64,000 bases of DNA from Streptomyces sp. CB01635 (GTDB lineage: Bacteria > Actinomycetota > Actinomycetes > Streptomycetales > Streptomycetaceae): assembly GCF_002803065.1 (NCBI RefSeq), contig NZ_NNBL01000003.1:765461-829460 (forward strand). The letters run 5' to 3'. Every line of letters starts with the position of its first letter. The stretch's first letter is position 1. The notes below the pieces were generated by a model that saw only the letters and a program-made list of their open reading frames with translations, was not told the DNA's origin and did no database searches. Both the position numbers and the translations under genes were made by a program. Shown here in pieces: positions 7,880-14,866 of the stretch.

Positions 7880-8835
7880 CGGACCGGCGCGAGCCCGGCA
7901 GCACGCAGGTGCCGCGCGACCTCGGCGACGGACTCCGCGCCGAGCTGGATCTGCGGGAACGCCGTGTCGCCGCACTCGATGACCCCGAGCAACCGCAGCG
8001 CCGCCTTGAACGAGCCGAGTGCGGACGAGCTGCGCCCCATGTCGGCCTCGGGGCCGACGTCGACCATGCCGAACAGCGCGACGAGACGCTCCTGCTCCTT
8101 GGCGGCGAGCGCCCAGTCACCGGCCAGCGCGGCGTCGTAGAGGCGCACGTATCCGGCGGGATCGACGTTGCCGATGCCGGGCACGACGCCGTCCGCGCCG
8201 GCCAACAGGGCGCAGTCCACGGTGAGTTCGGATCCGGTGAGTACCGAGAAGTGCGGGGCGGGCCCGTCCGCGCGGCCGTCGCGGCCGCCCAGCTCGACGA
8301 TCAGCCGGCGCAGCCCGCCCTCGTCGCCGCTGCTGTCCTTGAGGCCGGCGAGCGTGCCGTCCTCGGCGAGCTCGCGCACCAGTGACGTGGGGAGCTTGCT
8401 GTGGACGGCGACCGGGATGTCGTACGCGAACAGCGGCAGGTCCACGCTCGCGTGCAGGGTGCGGAAGTGGCCCGCGATCTCCTTGGGGTGGGTGCGCGTG
8501 TAGAAGGGCGCGGTGGCGACCAGGGCGTCGGCGCCGAGCTCGGCGGCCACGCGCGCGTGGGCGATGACGCGCGCGGTCGTCGTGTCGATGACACCGGCGA
8601 GCACGGGGACCCGGCCCGCCGCCGTCTCCACGACGGTCCGCAGGGCGACGGCACGCTGCTCGTCGGTCAGATACGCGACCTCGCTGGTCGAGCCGAGCGC
8701 GAACAGTCCGTGCACGCCGCCCGCGACGAGGTGGTCGACGAGACGGGCGAGGGAGGCGGTGTCCACCTGGCCCGCCTCGTCGAGGGGGGTGCAGACGGGC
8801 GGGACAACCCCGCGCAGGGGTGCGGTCAGGGGCAT
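7876..8835 (-). CDS. nanA: N-acetylneuraminate lyase (DHDPS/NAL family)
   Basis: 319 aa class I aldolase. The Schiff-base Lys166 is in GLKDSS and Tyr138 in FAYDIP. The pyruvate-binding loop is GSTSE (48-52), where GSTGE is usual. The predicted reaction is retro-aldol cleavage of N-acetylneuraminate to ManNAc and pyruvate. GGAG lies 7 nt before the ATG. It is the first gene of the nanA-K-E-T operon. A putative regulator site (8881-8893) is 46 bp upstream. The fold alone could also be dihydrodipicolinate synthase; the sialidase, ROK kinase and NanE next to it decide the call. Confidence 0.92.
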   Translation of the reverse strand: MPLTAPLRGVVPPVCTPLDEAGQVDTASLARLVDHLVAGGVHGLFALGSTSEVAYLTDEQRAVALRTVVETAAGRVPVLAGVIDTTTARVIAHARVAAELGADALVATAPFYTRTHPKEIAGHFRTLHASVDLPLFAYDIPVAVHSKLPTSLVRELAEDGTLAGLKDSSGDEGGLRRLIVELGGRDGRADGPAPHFSVLTGSELTVDCALLAGADGVVPGIGNVDPAGYVRLYDAALAGDWALAAKEQERLVALFGMVDVGPEADMGRSSSALGSFKAALRLLGVIECGDTAFPQIQLGAESVAEVARHLRAAGLAPVR

Positions 8836-8880
8836 GGCGGCGCTCCGGATTCTCTTCGGTTCAGAGGGGGTAGGGCATCA

Positions 8881-8893
8881 GACATAAGACGTC
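8881..8893. promoter_or_regulatory. operator of the nan regulator, nanA promoter
   Basis: GACATAAGACGTC fits the 5-3-5 palindrome GACRT-NAG-AYGTC shared with sites at 10200-10212, 10207-10219, 10239-10251 and 11084-11096. It lies 46 bp upstream of the nanA start. A further ACGTCC half-site follows at 8896-8901. Confidence 0.65.
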
Positions 8894-9002
8894 CTACGTC
8901 CTGGCGTCACCTTAAGTCGCACCCCGCGGGGGTGGTCAAGGGGTGGAGGTCACATTCCCGCGACGGTCACCCGGTCGCAGGGATCGTGTGGTCACATGGG
9001 CG

Positions 9003-10166
9003 TCAACGGCGCCCGCACCCGCCGCCCAGCCACTTCACGTCGAACGAGGCGTACGTCATGTACTGGTAGTCGCCGCGTTCGTACAGCAGGCCCACGCGTC
9101 CGTCCGGCAGGCGGGTCAGGGTGGAGTAGGCGGCCGCGCCGGGGTCGACGACCTTCTTCACGGGCCATGTCCTGCCGCTGTCGCAGGACATCTTGACGGT
9201 GAGGTTGCGGCGGGCCCCGGTGTCCTCGGTGTTGCTGAACAGGAGCCACTTCGAGCGGGGGTCGCTCGGCGGCGCGTCGGGGGCGTACCGGATGATCGAC
9301 GCGTTGTTCGCCGGGTCGGGCAGCTGCGGGTCGGGCGTGAACGGCGTGTACGTGACCCCGCCGTCCGTGGAGTACGCGATGGTCCGGTTCGGCGCCGAGC
9401 GGTTGTTGAGCATGACGGTCCCGTCGGACAGCTCCACCGTCTTGTTCTCGTCGCCGCCCGGCCCGACCGGCTCGCCCATCCTCCAGGTCGCGCCATGGTC
9501 GTCGCTGTATGCGCTCGCCGCATAGTTCGCGCCGTCGATCCGGATCGCGTACTGCTGGAGGAGGCGCCCCTTGTGCGGGCCGTGGCGCAGCTGGATGCCC
9601 TCACCGGACGCGGCGAACAGTCCACCCCACGCGGGGTTCTTGACCATCGACGTGATGCGGCGGTGGTGCCACGTCACCCCGTCGTCGTCCGAGTAGCTGT
9701 AGTCGGCGTGCAGGATGTCGGGATCGTCGTCGCTGTTGCCGGTGTGCGCCCCGGCGAAGCCCTGGTTCACCGAGGCGGCGTGGAAGAGGAAGACCCTGCC
9801 CGTGGTGCGGTCGGTGAGCAGGCTCGGGTCGCCGAACCCCTTCGGGGCGGCCTCGCTCCGCACCACCTGCTGCGCCTTCCAGGTGGCGCCGCCGTCCGTG
9901 CTGCGCCGCACCACGAGGGCGATGTGGCTGGGCAGATCGGCCATCGTGGGCCGGCCGTCGTAGGCCGCGATCAGCGTGCCCTTTGTGGACGTGGTCAGGG
10001 CCGGTATCCGGTACTGCGGAAATCCGTCTCCCCGGGTGGAGAGGTCCTGGGAGGTCAACTCGCCCTGATGGTCGGGGCGTTGGTCGCCGTGGGCGAGGGC
10101 GGGCGTCCCCGATCCCAGGGCGAGAAGTCCGGCGGACATCAGTGCGACGAGCATTCTTCGATGCAT
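9003..10166 (-). CDS. secreted exo-alpha-sialidase (GH33)
   Basis: 387 aa. A Sec signal peptide ends near residue 25 (TPALA). The six-bladed sialidase fold is marked by YRIP (about 51-54, for the FRIP motif with the arginine-triad residue), and Asp boxes STDGGATW, SDDDGVTW, SDDHGATW and STDGGVTY, with CDSGRTW a degenerate fifth. YERGDY near the C-terminus holds the probable nucleophile Tyr/Glu pair. It has no cell-wall anchor or extra binding module. It should release terminal sialic acid from glycoconjugates outside the cell, feeding the adjacent nan operon. Three overlapping operators precede it. Start at 10166; ATG at 10154 is possible. Confidence 0.93.
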   Translation of the reverse strand: MHRRMLVALMSAGLLALGSGTPALAHGDQRPDHQGELTSQDLSTRGDGFPQYRIPALTTSTKGTLIAAYDGRPTMADLPSHIALVVRRSTDGGATWKAQQVVRSEAAPKGFGDPSLLTDRTTGRVFLFHAASVNQGFAGAHTGNSDDDPDILHADYSYSDDDGVTWHHRRITSMVKNPAWGGLFAASGEGIQLRHGPHKGRLLQQYAIRIDGANYAASAYSDDHGATWRMGEPVGPGGDENKTVELSDGTVMLNNRSAPNRTIAYSTDGGVTYTPFTPDPQLPDPANNASIIRYAPDAPPSDPRSKWLLFSNTEDTGARRNLTVKMSCDSGRTWPVKKVVDPGAAAYSTLTRLPDGRVGLLYERGDYQYMTYASFDVKWLGGGCGRR

Positions 10167-10199
10167 GGACGGCTCTCATCTCTGCGGAGGTTCTGCGAG

Positions 10200-10251
10200 C
10201 ACATCAGATGTCAGATGTCCGTGAGAGGGAGGACAGCAGACGTCAGATGTC
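10200..10251. promoter_or_regulatory. cluster of three nan operators, sialidase promoter
   Basis: Three copies of the palindrome: 10200-10212 (CACATCAGATGTC), 10207-10219 (GATGTCAGATGTC, overlapping the first by 6 bp) and 10239-10251 (GACGTCAGATGTC). They lie 34-85 bp upstream of the sialidase start and 40 bp downstream of the regulator stop. Confidence 0.75.
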
Positions 10252-10290
10252 CTGTTCGTTGAGGGACCCTAGGGGCGCCGCAGAAGGCCG

Positions 10291-11013
10291 TCAAGGGCGC
10301 GTGCGGGCCTCGGAGATGCGCCGGCGGACCGGCGCGTAGTGCTCACCGATGGCCTGGACGAACGCCACCGGGTCGCCCGCGCGGGCCGCCGTCACGATGC
10401 TGTGGTGCGCGGCGACGGTCTCCGCCTGCTCGGTGTGCGTGAAGCCGTCGATCTGCGGGGCCACAATGGCGTACACATCCCAGAAGGCCATCGAGAGCTG
10501 GCCCATCAGGTCATTGCCGAGCGGCGCGACGAGCAGGGCGTGGAACGCGCGGTCGGCCTCGATGAGGCCCCGGTCGTCGCCGCTGACACCGGCGTCGCTC
10601 ATCCGGGTCACCAGGCGTTCCAGCGCGTCGAGTTGCTCGCCGCTGAGCGACACGACGATCCGCTCGGCCATGCCGCGCTCGAACAGTTCACGCACGTCGA
10701 CGAGGTCGGCGAGCACCTGCACGTCGTCGTCGGGGCTCAGCAGCCCGCGGAACGTCAGGCTCTCCACCAGCGCGGACAGACTCAGGTGTCCCACGTACGT
10801 GCCGTGGCCGTGCCTGACCTCGACGATGTCGAGCGCGTGCAGGATCTTGACCGCCTCGCGGACGCTGGATCGGCTCGCGCCGAGCGCCTCGCACAGCTCC
10901 GTCTCCGTGGGCAGCGGATCGCCGGGGTGCAGCTTGTTCTCGAGGATGTACCGCTTGATGCCGTCGGCGACTTCCTGCCGGAGCAGCGGCCGGACCGGCC
11001 TGGTACCGGGCAT
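10291..11013 (-). CDS. FadR/GntR family regulator of the sialic-acid genes
   Basis: 240 aa. The N-terminal GntR winged helix (about 10-75) carries PLPTETELCEALGASRSSVREAVKIL and the wing VEVRHGHGTYVG. An all-helical FCD effector domain follows (about 90-235), with metal-ligand-like RELFE...D..FH...H pattern. By position and operator distribution it is the NanR equivalent of this cluster; the effector is probably sialic acid or a catabolite. GGGGAG is 7 nt before the ATG at 11013. Its own promoter has a perfect copy of the operator (11082-11098), so it is probably autoregulated. Confidence 0.88.
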   Translation of the reverse strand: MPGTRPVRPLLRQEVADGIKRYILENKLHPGDPLPTETELCEALGASRSSVREAVKILHALDIVEVRHGHGTYVGHLSLSALVESLTFRGLLSPDDDVQVLADLVDVRELFERGMAERIVVSLSGEQLDALERLVTRMSDAGVSGDDRGLIEADRAFHALLVAPLGNDLMGQLSMAFWDVYAIVAPQIDGFTHTEQAETVAAHHSIVTAARAGDPVAFVQAIGEHYAPVRRRISEARTRP

Positions 11014-11081
11014 GAGCGGTCTCCCCACCTCTGGACGCGCCTGGACCCGCGGCCCGGGCCGCTTCTACGCTACCAAGGCAT

Positions 11082-11098
11082 CGGACATCAGATGTCCG
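11082..11098. promoter_or_regulatory. perfect 17-bp palindromic operator, regulator promoter
   Basis: CGGACATC-A-GATGTCCG, a perfect palindrome containing the core GACATCAGATGTC at 11084-11096. It is 68 bp upstream of the regulator ATG and is the best copy of the family. Confidence 0.8.
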
Positions 11099-11126
11099 GG
11101 GCCGGGTGGGCCGGCGACCCCGCCCC

Positions 11127-11585
11127 TCAAGGCGTCCTGCCGCCGTCGGCTCCGAGGAACAGCGCACCTTCGGGCTCCTGCCGACCACTGGTCTGGTGCC
11201 AGTAGTCCCGCGTCTCGACTGCGAGCCCGTCACCGCGGAACCGTACGAACACGCAGCCCGCCAGCGTCGAGACCTCGCCGCCCTCTTCGGCCACCACCCG
11301 GAACTCGGCCACGGCCAGTCCGTCGGGCCCGACCAGCGGAGGCCCGAACCGCACGTCGAGCGGGCGCTCGTCCTCGAACGACCAGCGCAGATAGTCGGCG
11401 AGCGCCGCGCGGCCCCGGTGCGGCGCCCTGAACGGCATCGAGCGGTGCACGCAGTCCTCCGCGTAGAGGGCGAGGAGCGCCGGGACGTCGTGCCGCGTCC
11501 AGCCCCGCTCCCAGGTCTCGACGAACCGCCGTGCCGCGTCAGCTGTGTCCATGCCGGTGCGAACGCGCCCCCGTGGCGCCGTCAT
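11127..11585 (-). CDS. SnoaL-like / NTF2-fold protein
   Basis: 152 aa NTF2-like protein (RFVETWERGWTRHDVPALLALYAEDCVHRSMPF, then GRAALADYLRWSF and a C-terminal sheet with VFVRFRGDGLAVETRDYWH). A nuclear-transport-factor-2-like ester cyclase or binding role is possible, but the substrate is unknown. The ATG at 11585 overlaps the stop of the upstream SPFH gene (ATGA). An internal ATG at 11552 (MDTADAARRF) fits the family start better. The two genes form an operon either way. Confidence 0.8.
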   Translation of the reverse strand: MTAPRGRVRTGMDTADAARRFVETWERGWTRHDVPALLALYAEDCVHRSMPFRAPHRGRAALADYLRWSFEDERPLDVRFGPPLVGPDGLAVAEFRVVAEEGGEVSTLAGCVFVRFRGDGLAVETRDYWHQTSGRQEPEGALFLGADGGRTP

Positions 11586-12406
11586 TCCTCGGGGCTCGCC
11601 GGCTTCTTGTGTTCGCCCTCCTCGACGGCGGGCGGTGGGGGACCGGCCTGCTGTGCCCGTTCGAGGAAGCGCAGGAGTTCCACCGGGAAGGGCAGTACGA
11701 GGGTCGAGTTCTTCTCGGCGGCGACGGCCACCACGGTCTGCAGGAGCCGGAGTTGGAGCGCCGCGGGCTGTTCGGACATCTGGGCTGCGGCCTCGGCGAG
11801 CTTCTTGGAGGCCTGGAGTTCGGCGTCGGCGTTGATGACGCGGGCGCGCCGCTCACGGTCGGCCTCGGCCTGCCGCGCCATGGACCGCTTCATCGTTTCG
11901 GGCAGCGACACGTCCTTGATCTCGACGCGGTCGATCTGGACGCCCCAGCCGATGGCGGGGCTGTCGATCATCAGCTCAAGGCCCTGGTTGAGCTTTTCGC
12001 GATTGGAGAGCAGGTCGTCGAGGTCGCTCTTGCCGATGATGGAGCGCAGCGAGGTCTGGGCCATCTGCGAGACGGCGAACCGGTAGTCCTCGACCTGCAC
12101 GATCGCGTTGGCGGCGTCGACGACCTTGAAGTAGATGACGGCGTCGACCCGGACGGTGACGTTGTCGCGGGTGATGCCGTCCTGGGCGGGCACCGGCATT
12201 GTCACTATCTGCATGTTGACCTTGTGCAGCCGGTCGATACCGGGGACGACGGTGGTGAAGCCCGGCCCACGGACCGCGCCGTGCAGCCGGCCCAGGCGGA
12301 AGACCACGCCTCGCTCGTACTGCTTGACCACACGGGCCGCCGCGGCGGCGTAGACAGCGCCGAACGAGGCGGCCGCGGCCACGGCCGTGAGCAGTTCCGC
12401 CAGCAT
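11582..12406 (-). CDS. SPFH / band 7 protein (slipin-type)
   Basis: 274 aa membrane-anchored stomatin/slipin homologue. One N-terminal membrane segment (about 2-24) is followed by YERGVVFRLGRLHGAVRGPGFTTVVPGID, and an SPFH domain to about 190 with VTVRVDAVIYFKVVD and DDLLSNREKLN. A charged helical stretch (RQAEADRERRARVINADAELQASKKLAEAA) should mediate oligomerisation. It is probably a scaffold of membrane microdomains. AGGGGG lies 6 nt before the ATG. It is the first gene of a two-gene operon. No NfeD-type partner is adjacent. Confidence 0.9.
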   Translation of the reverse strand: MLAELLTAVAAAASFGAVYAAAAARVVKQYERGVVFRLGRLHGAVRGPGFTTVVPGIDRLHKVNMQIVTMPVPAQDGITRDNVTVRVDAVIYFKVVDAANAIVQVEDYRFAVSQMAQTSLRSIIGKSDLDDLLSNREKLNQGLELMIDSPAIGWGVQIDRVEIKDVSLPETMKRSMARQAEADRERRARVINADAELQASKKLAEAAAQMSEQPAALQLRLLQTVVAVAAEKNSTLVLPFPVELLRFLERAQQAGPPPPAVEEGEHKKPASPEE

Positions 12407-12706
12407 GGCGACCCCCTGTCTTTTGAGTCGTCCAGCTCGATGTGCGGAGGCCGGCTCGTGGTGCGTAAGCCGGCGACGGTGTGCGTGAGCGGGTTGGTGC
12501 GCTCAATCAACGATATGCCCGAAATCTTCAAATGGGCGAGGAGTGCCGATCGCTCACGCGGAGTGACCGCGTCCGGCCCTCCGATGCGCGCCGAACGGGC
12601 CCTTCCGGCGGCCGGAGGGCCACTCGCGCCCGGGCCCAACTCCCGGCCGGGCCACGGCGACGGCTGGGGTAGTGTTACCGCTCCCAGCAGCGCTTCGGCC
12701 GAGGAG
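12407..12706. other. intergenic region between the SPFH gene and a possible small ORF
   Basis: No gene is supported here. A GC-rich inverted repeat around CCGGCCCTCCG...GGAGGGCC (about 12571-12622) and the likely SPFH promoter lie in it. TGTTACCGCTCCCA at 12673-12686 faintly resembles a LacI-family operator half, but with too many mismatches to call. Confidence 0.4.
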
Positions 12707-12775
12707 GTGAGCCCCATTACCGCTGTGTCAGGTCGGGTGCTCCCTTCGCAGACCCGCGCGGCCCGCCGTACGTAG
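12707..12775 (+). CDS. possible 22-aa leader or small ORF
   Basis: GTG at 12707 directly follows GAGGAG, giving a 22-aa peptide (VSPITAVSGRV..., basic C-terminus TRAARRT) that ends 55 nt before the PrmC-like gene. The ribosome-binding site overlaps the start too closely to be convincing, and no run of regulatory codons is present. It could be an upstream ORF or chance. Confidence 0.2.
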   Translation: MSPITAVSGRVLPSQTRAARRT

Positions 12776-12830
12776 GTGGCCGCAGGTCATCGGGAGCCCC
12801 ATCGGCATCCCGAAAGGTCACGCTTCATAC

Positions 12831-13646
12831 ATGTCGGTTCACCCGTCACCCCCGTCACACCACGACCACCCCGCCGCCGTCGCCAGGCTGCGCGCAGCGG
12901 GCTGTGTCTTCGCCGAGGAAGAGGCGGACATCCTCCTCTCGACGGCTCGTACGCCGGACGAACTCGCCGCGATGGTCGAGCGCCGCGTGGAGGGCCTGCC
13001 CCTCGAACATGTCGTCGGCTGGGCGGAGTTCTGCGGTCTGCGTATCACGCTCGAACCCGGTGTCTTCGTCCCGCGGCGCCGCACCGAGTTCCTCGCCCGC
13101 CAGGCGGCCGCCCTCGCGCCCGCCGGGGCTGTCGTCCTCGATCTGTGCTGCGGCAGCGGGGCGGTGGCCGCGGCACTCGCCACCCACGCCGACCCCGCCG
13201 AACTCCACGCCGCCGATCTGGACCCGGCGGCCGTGCGCTGCGCCCACCGGAACGTGTCGCCGTTCGGCGGCGAGGTCCACGAGGGCGACCTGTACGCGCC
13301 CCTGCCCCCAGGGCTCAGGGGCCGCGTCGACGTCCTGGCCGCCAACGGCCCGTACGTTCCCACCGGCGAGGTCGCCCTGCTCCCGCCCGAGGCCCGCGAC
13401 CACGAGCGGCGCATGGCGCTCGACGGAGGCGCCGATGGGCTCGACATCATGCGCCGCGTCGCGGCAGGGGCGCCTCAATGGCTCGCCCCGGGTGGGCACC
13501 TCTTCGTGGAGACCAGCGAACAGCAGGCCGCCGAGGCCGTCGCGGCGGTCATCCGCAGCGGTCTGTCGGCCCGGGTCGTGACGGACGACGACCTGTACGC
13601 CACCGTGGTCATCGGCACGAAGCGGGGCGCGGCGCGGGAGGGGTAG
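12831..13646 (+). CDS. PrmC/HemK-like N5-glutamine methyltransferase homologue
   Basis: 271 aa SAM-dependent methyltransferase. An N-terminal helical domain (about 15-75) with LPLEHVVGWAEFCGLRITLEPGVFVPRRRTEFL is PrmC-like. SAM motif I is VLDLCCGSGAVAAAL (about 103-117). The catalytic N-P-P-Y is replaced by NGPYVP (about 170-175). Such actinobacterial PrmC relatives are usually present beside a true prmC, so the substrate may not be a release factor. The C-terminus VTDDDLYATVVIGTKR is typical. It is followed by a convergent PHP gene. Confidence 0.85.
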   Translation: MSVHPSPPSHHDHPAAVARLRAAGCVFAEEEADILLSTARTPDELAAMVERRVEGLPLEHVVGWAEFCGLRITLEPGVFVPRRRTEFLARQAAALAPAGAVVLDLCCGSGAVAAALATHADPAELHAADLDPAAVRCAHRNVSPFGGEVHEGDLYAPLPPGLRGRVDVLAANGPYVPTGEVALLPPEARDHERRMALDGGADGLDIMRRVAAGAPQWLAPGGHLFVETSEQQAAEAVAAVIRSGLSARVVTDDDLYATVVIGTKRGAAREG

Positions 13647-13692
13647 CGACCGTGCGCGAGGGTGTGGGGACGTGGCACTCTGCGTCCCGCAC

Positions 13693-14748
13693 CTACCCCG
13701 CCCGGCTCGGGGCCCGGCGCGTGCGTGTCCAGGTGAGGAGTTCGTCGGCCGGCCAGGTGTTCACCACGCGGTCGGCCGGTACCTCGCACTCCTCGGCGCG
13801 GGCGCAGCCGAGGTGCTGCCAGTCGAGCTGGCCCGGTGCGTGCGCGTCCGTGTCGACGGAGAACAGCGTGCCCGCCGCCACGGCCTCGCGCAGGAGCCGG
13901 CGCGGCGGGTCGAGGCGCTCGGGGCGGCTGTTGATCTCGACCGCGGTGCCGGACTCCGCGCACGCCGCGAACACGGCTTCCGCGTCGAACTGCGACTCGG
14001 GGCGGCCCCGTCCGACCTTGTTTCGTCCCGTCACGAGCCGTCCCGTGCAGTGTCCGAGCACATCGGCGAGCGGGTTCGTCACGGCGGCCACCATCCGCCG
14101 CGTCATCGCGGGCGCGTCCATGCGCAGCTTGGAGTGGACCGACACGACGACCAGGTCGAGCCGGTCGAGGAGTTCGGGTTCCTGGTCGAGGGATCCGTCG
14201 GCGAGGATGTCGCACTCGATGCCGGTGAGCAGCCGGAAGGGCGCCCAGCGCTTGTTCAACTCCGCTACTACGGCCAGCTGTTCACGTAGCCGCTCCGGGG
14301 ACAGGCCGCGTGCCACCGTCAGGCGCGGAGAGTGGTCGGTCAGCGCCGCCCACTCGTGACCGAGGGCGATCGCCGCACGGCCCATCTCCTCGATGGGGCT
14401 GCCGCCGTCGGACCAGTCGGAGTGCAGATGGCAGTCGCCGCGCAGCAATGAGCGCAGCCGTTCACCGCCCTCGGCGAGCGGCGCCGCCGCGCCCTCGCTC
14501 TCCAGGCCCTCCAGATAGGCCGGCACCTCGCCTGCCAGCGCCTCCCGCACCACCTGCGCCGTCTTGGGCCCGACACCCTTCAGCGATTCGAGCGTCCCGG
14601 CCGCGGCGCGCTCGGCCACCTCCCCCTCGGGCAGCGCGCCGAGCACCTGGGCGGCGGTACGGAAGGCCCCGGCGCGATACGGGGGCGCGAGCGTGCGCTC
14701 CAGGAGAAAGGCGACCCGCTCCAGCGCCTCGACGGGTTCCATGGCCAT
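13693..14748 (-). CDS. PHP domain metal-dependent phosphoesterase (PolX-C-like)
   Basis: 351 aa. The N-terminal ~95 residues are a helix-hairpin-helix region of the PolX/DNA-polymerase-beta type (LESLKGVGPKTAQVVREAL). The C-terminal PHP domain starts with the metal motif DCHLHSDWSDGG and continues with LTDHSPR, GIECDIL, VVSVHSKL, LGHCTGR, EINSRP and DTDAH, the standard set of PHP metal ligands. A DNA phosphoesterase or histidinol-phosphatase-type activity is likely. I took the ATG at 14748, with GGAGG 11 nt upstream; ATG 14742 is also possible. Confidence 0.87.
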   Translation of the reverse strand: MAMEPVEALERVAFLLERTLAPPYRAGAFRTAAQVLGALPEGEVAERAAAGTLESLKGVGPKTAQVVREALAGEVPAYLEGLESEGAAAPLAEGGERLRSLLRGDCHLHSDWSDGGSPIEEMGRAAIALGHEWAALTDHSPRLTVARGLSPERLREQLAVVAELNKRWAPFRLLTGIECDILADGSLDQEPELLDRLDLVVVSVHSKLRMDAPAMTRRMVAAVTNPLADVLGHCTGRLVTGRNKVGRGRPESQFDAEAVFAACAESGTAVEINSRPERLDPPRRLLREAVAAGTLFSVDTDAHAPGQLDWQHLGCARAEECEVPADRVVNTWPADELLTWTRTRRAPSRAG

Positions 14749-14866
14749 GCCCTTCGCCACCTCCCGCTCCCGCGTCGCGTACCGCTTCCCTCCAGCGTCG
14801 CTCAGCCCCGCGTGCGCCGCGACACGCGAGGCCGGTGAGGCCAGACACGGAGGGGAGTGCTGTTGC

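Noticed and set aside
7876..8835. nanA as dihydrodipicolinate synthase
   Set aside because: The fold and key Lys/Tyr are shared, but linkage to sialidase, ROK kinase and NanE with a shared operator favours the lyase.
12673..12686. TGTTACCGCTCCCA as a CebR/LacI operator
   Set aside because: Four mismatches to the 14-bp palindrome TGGGAGCGCTCCCA and no sugar-utilisation genes nearby.
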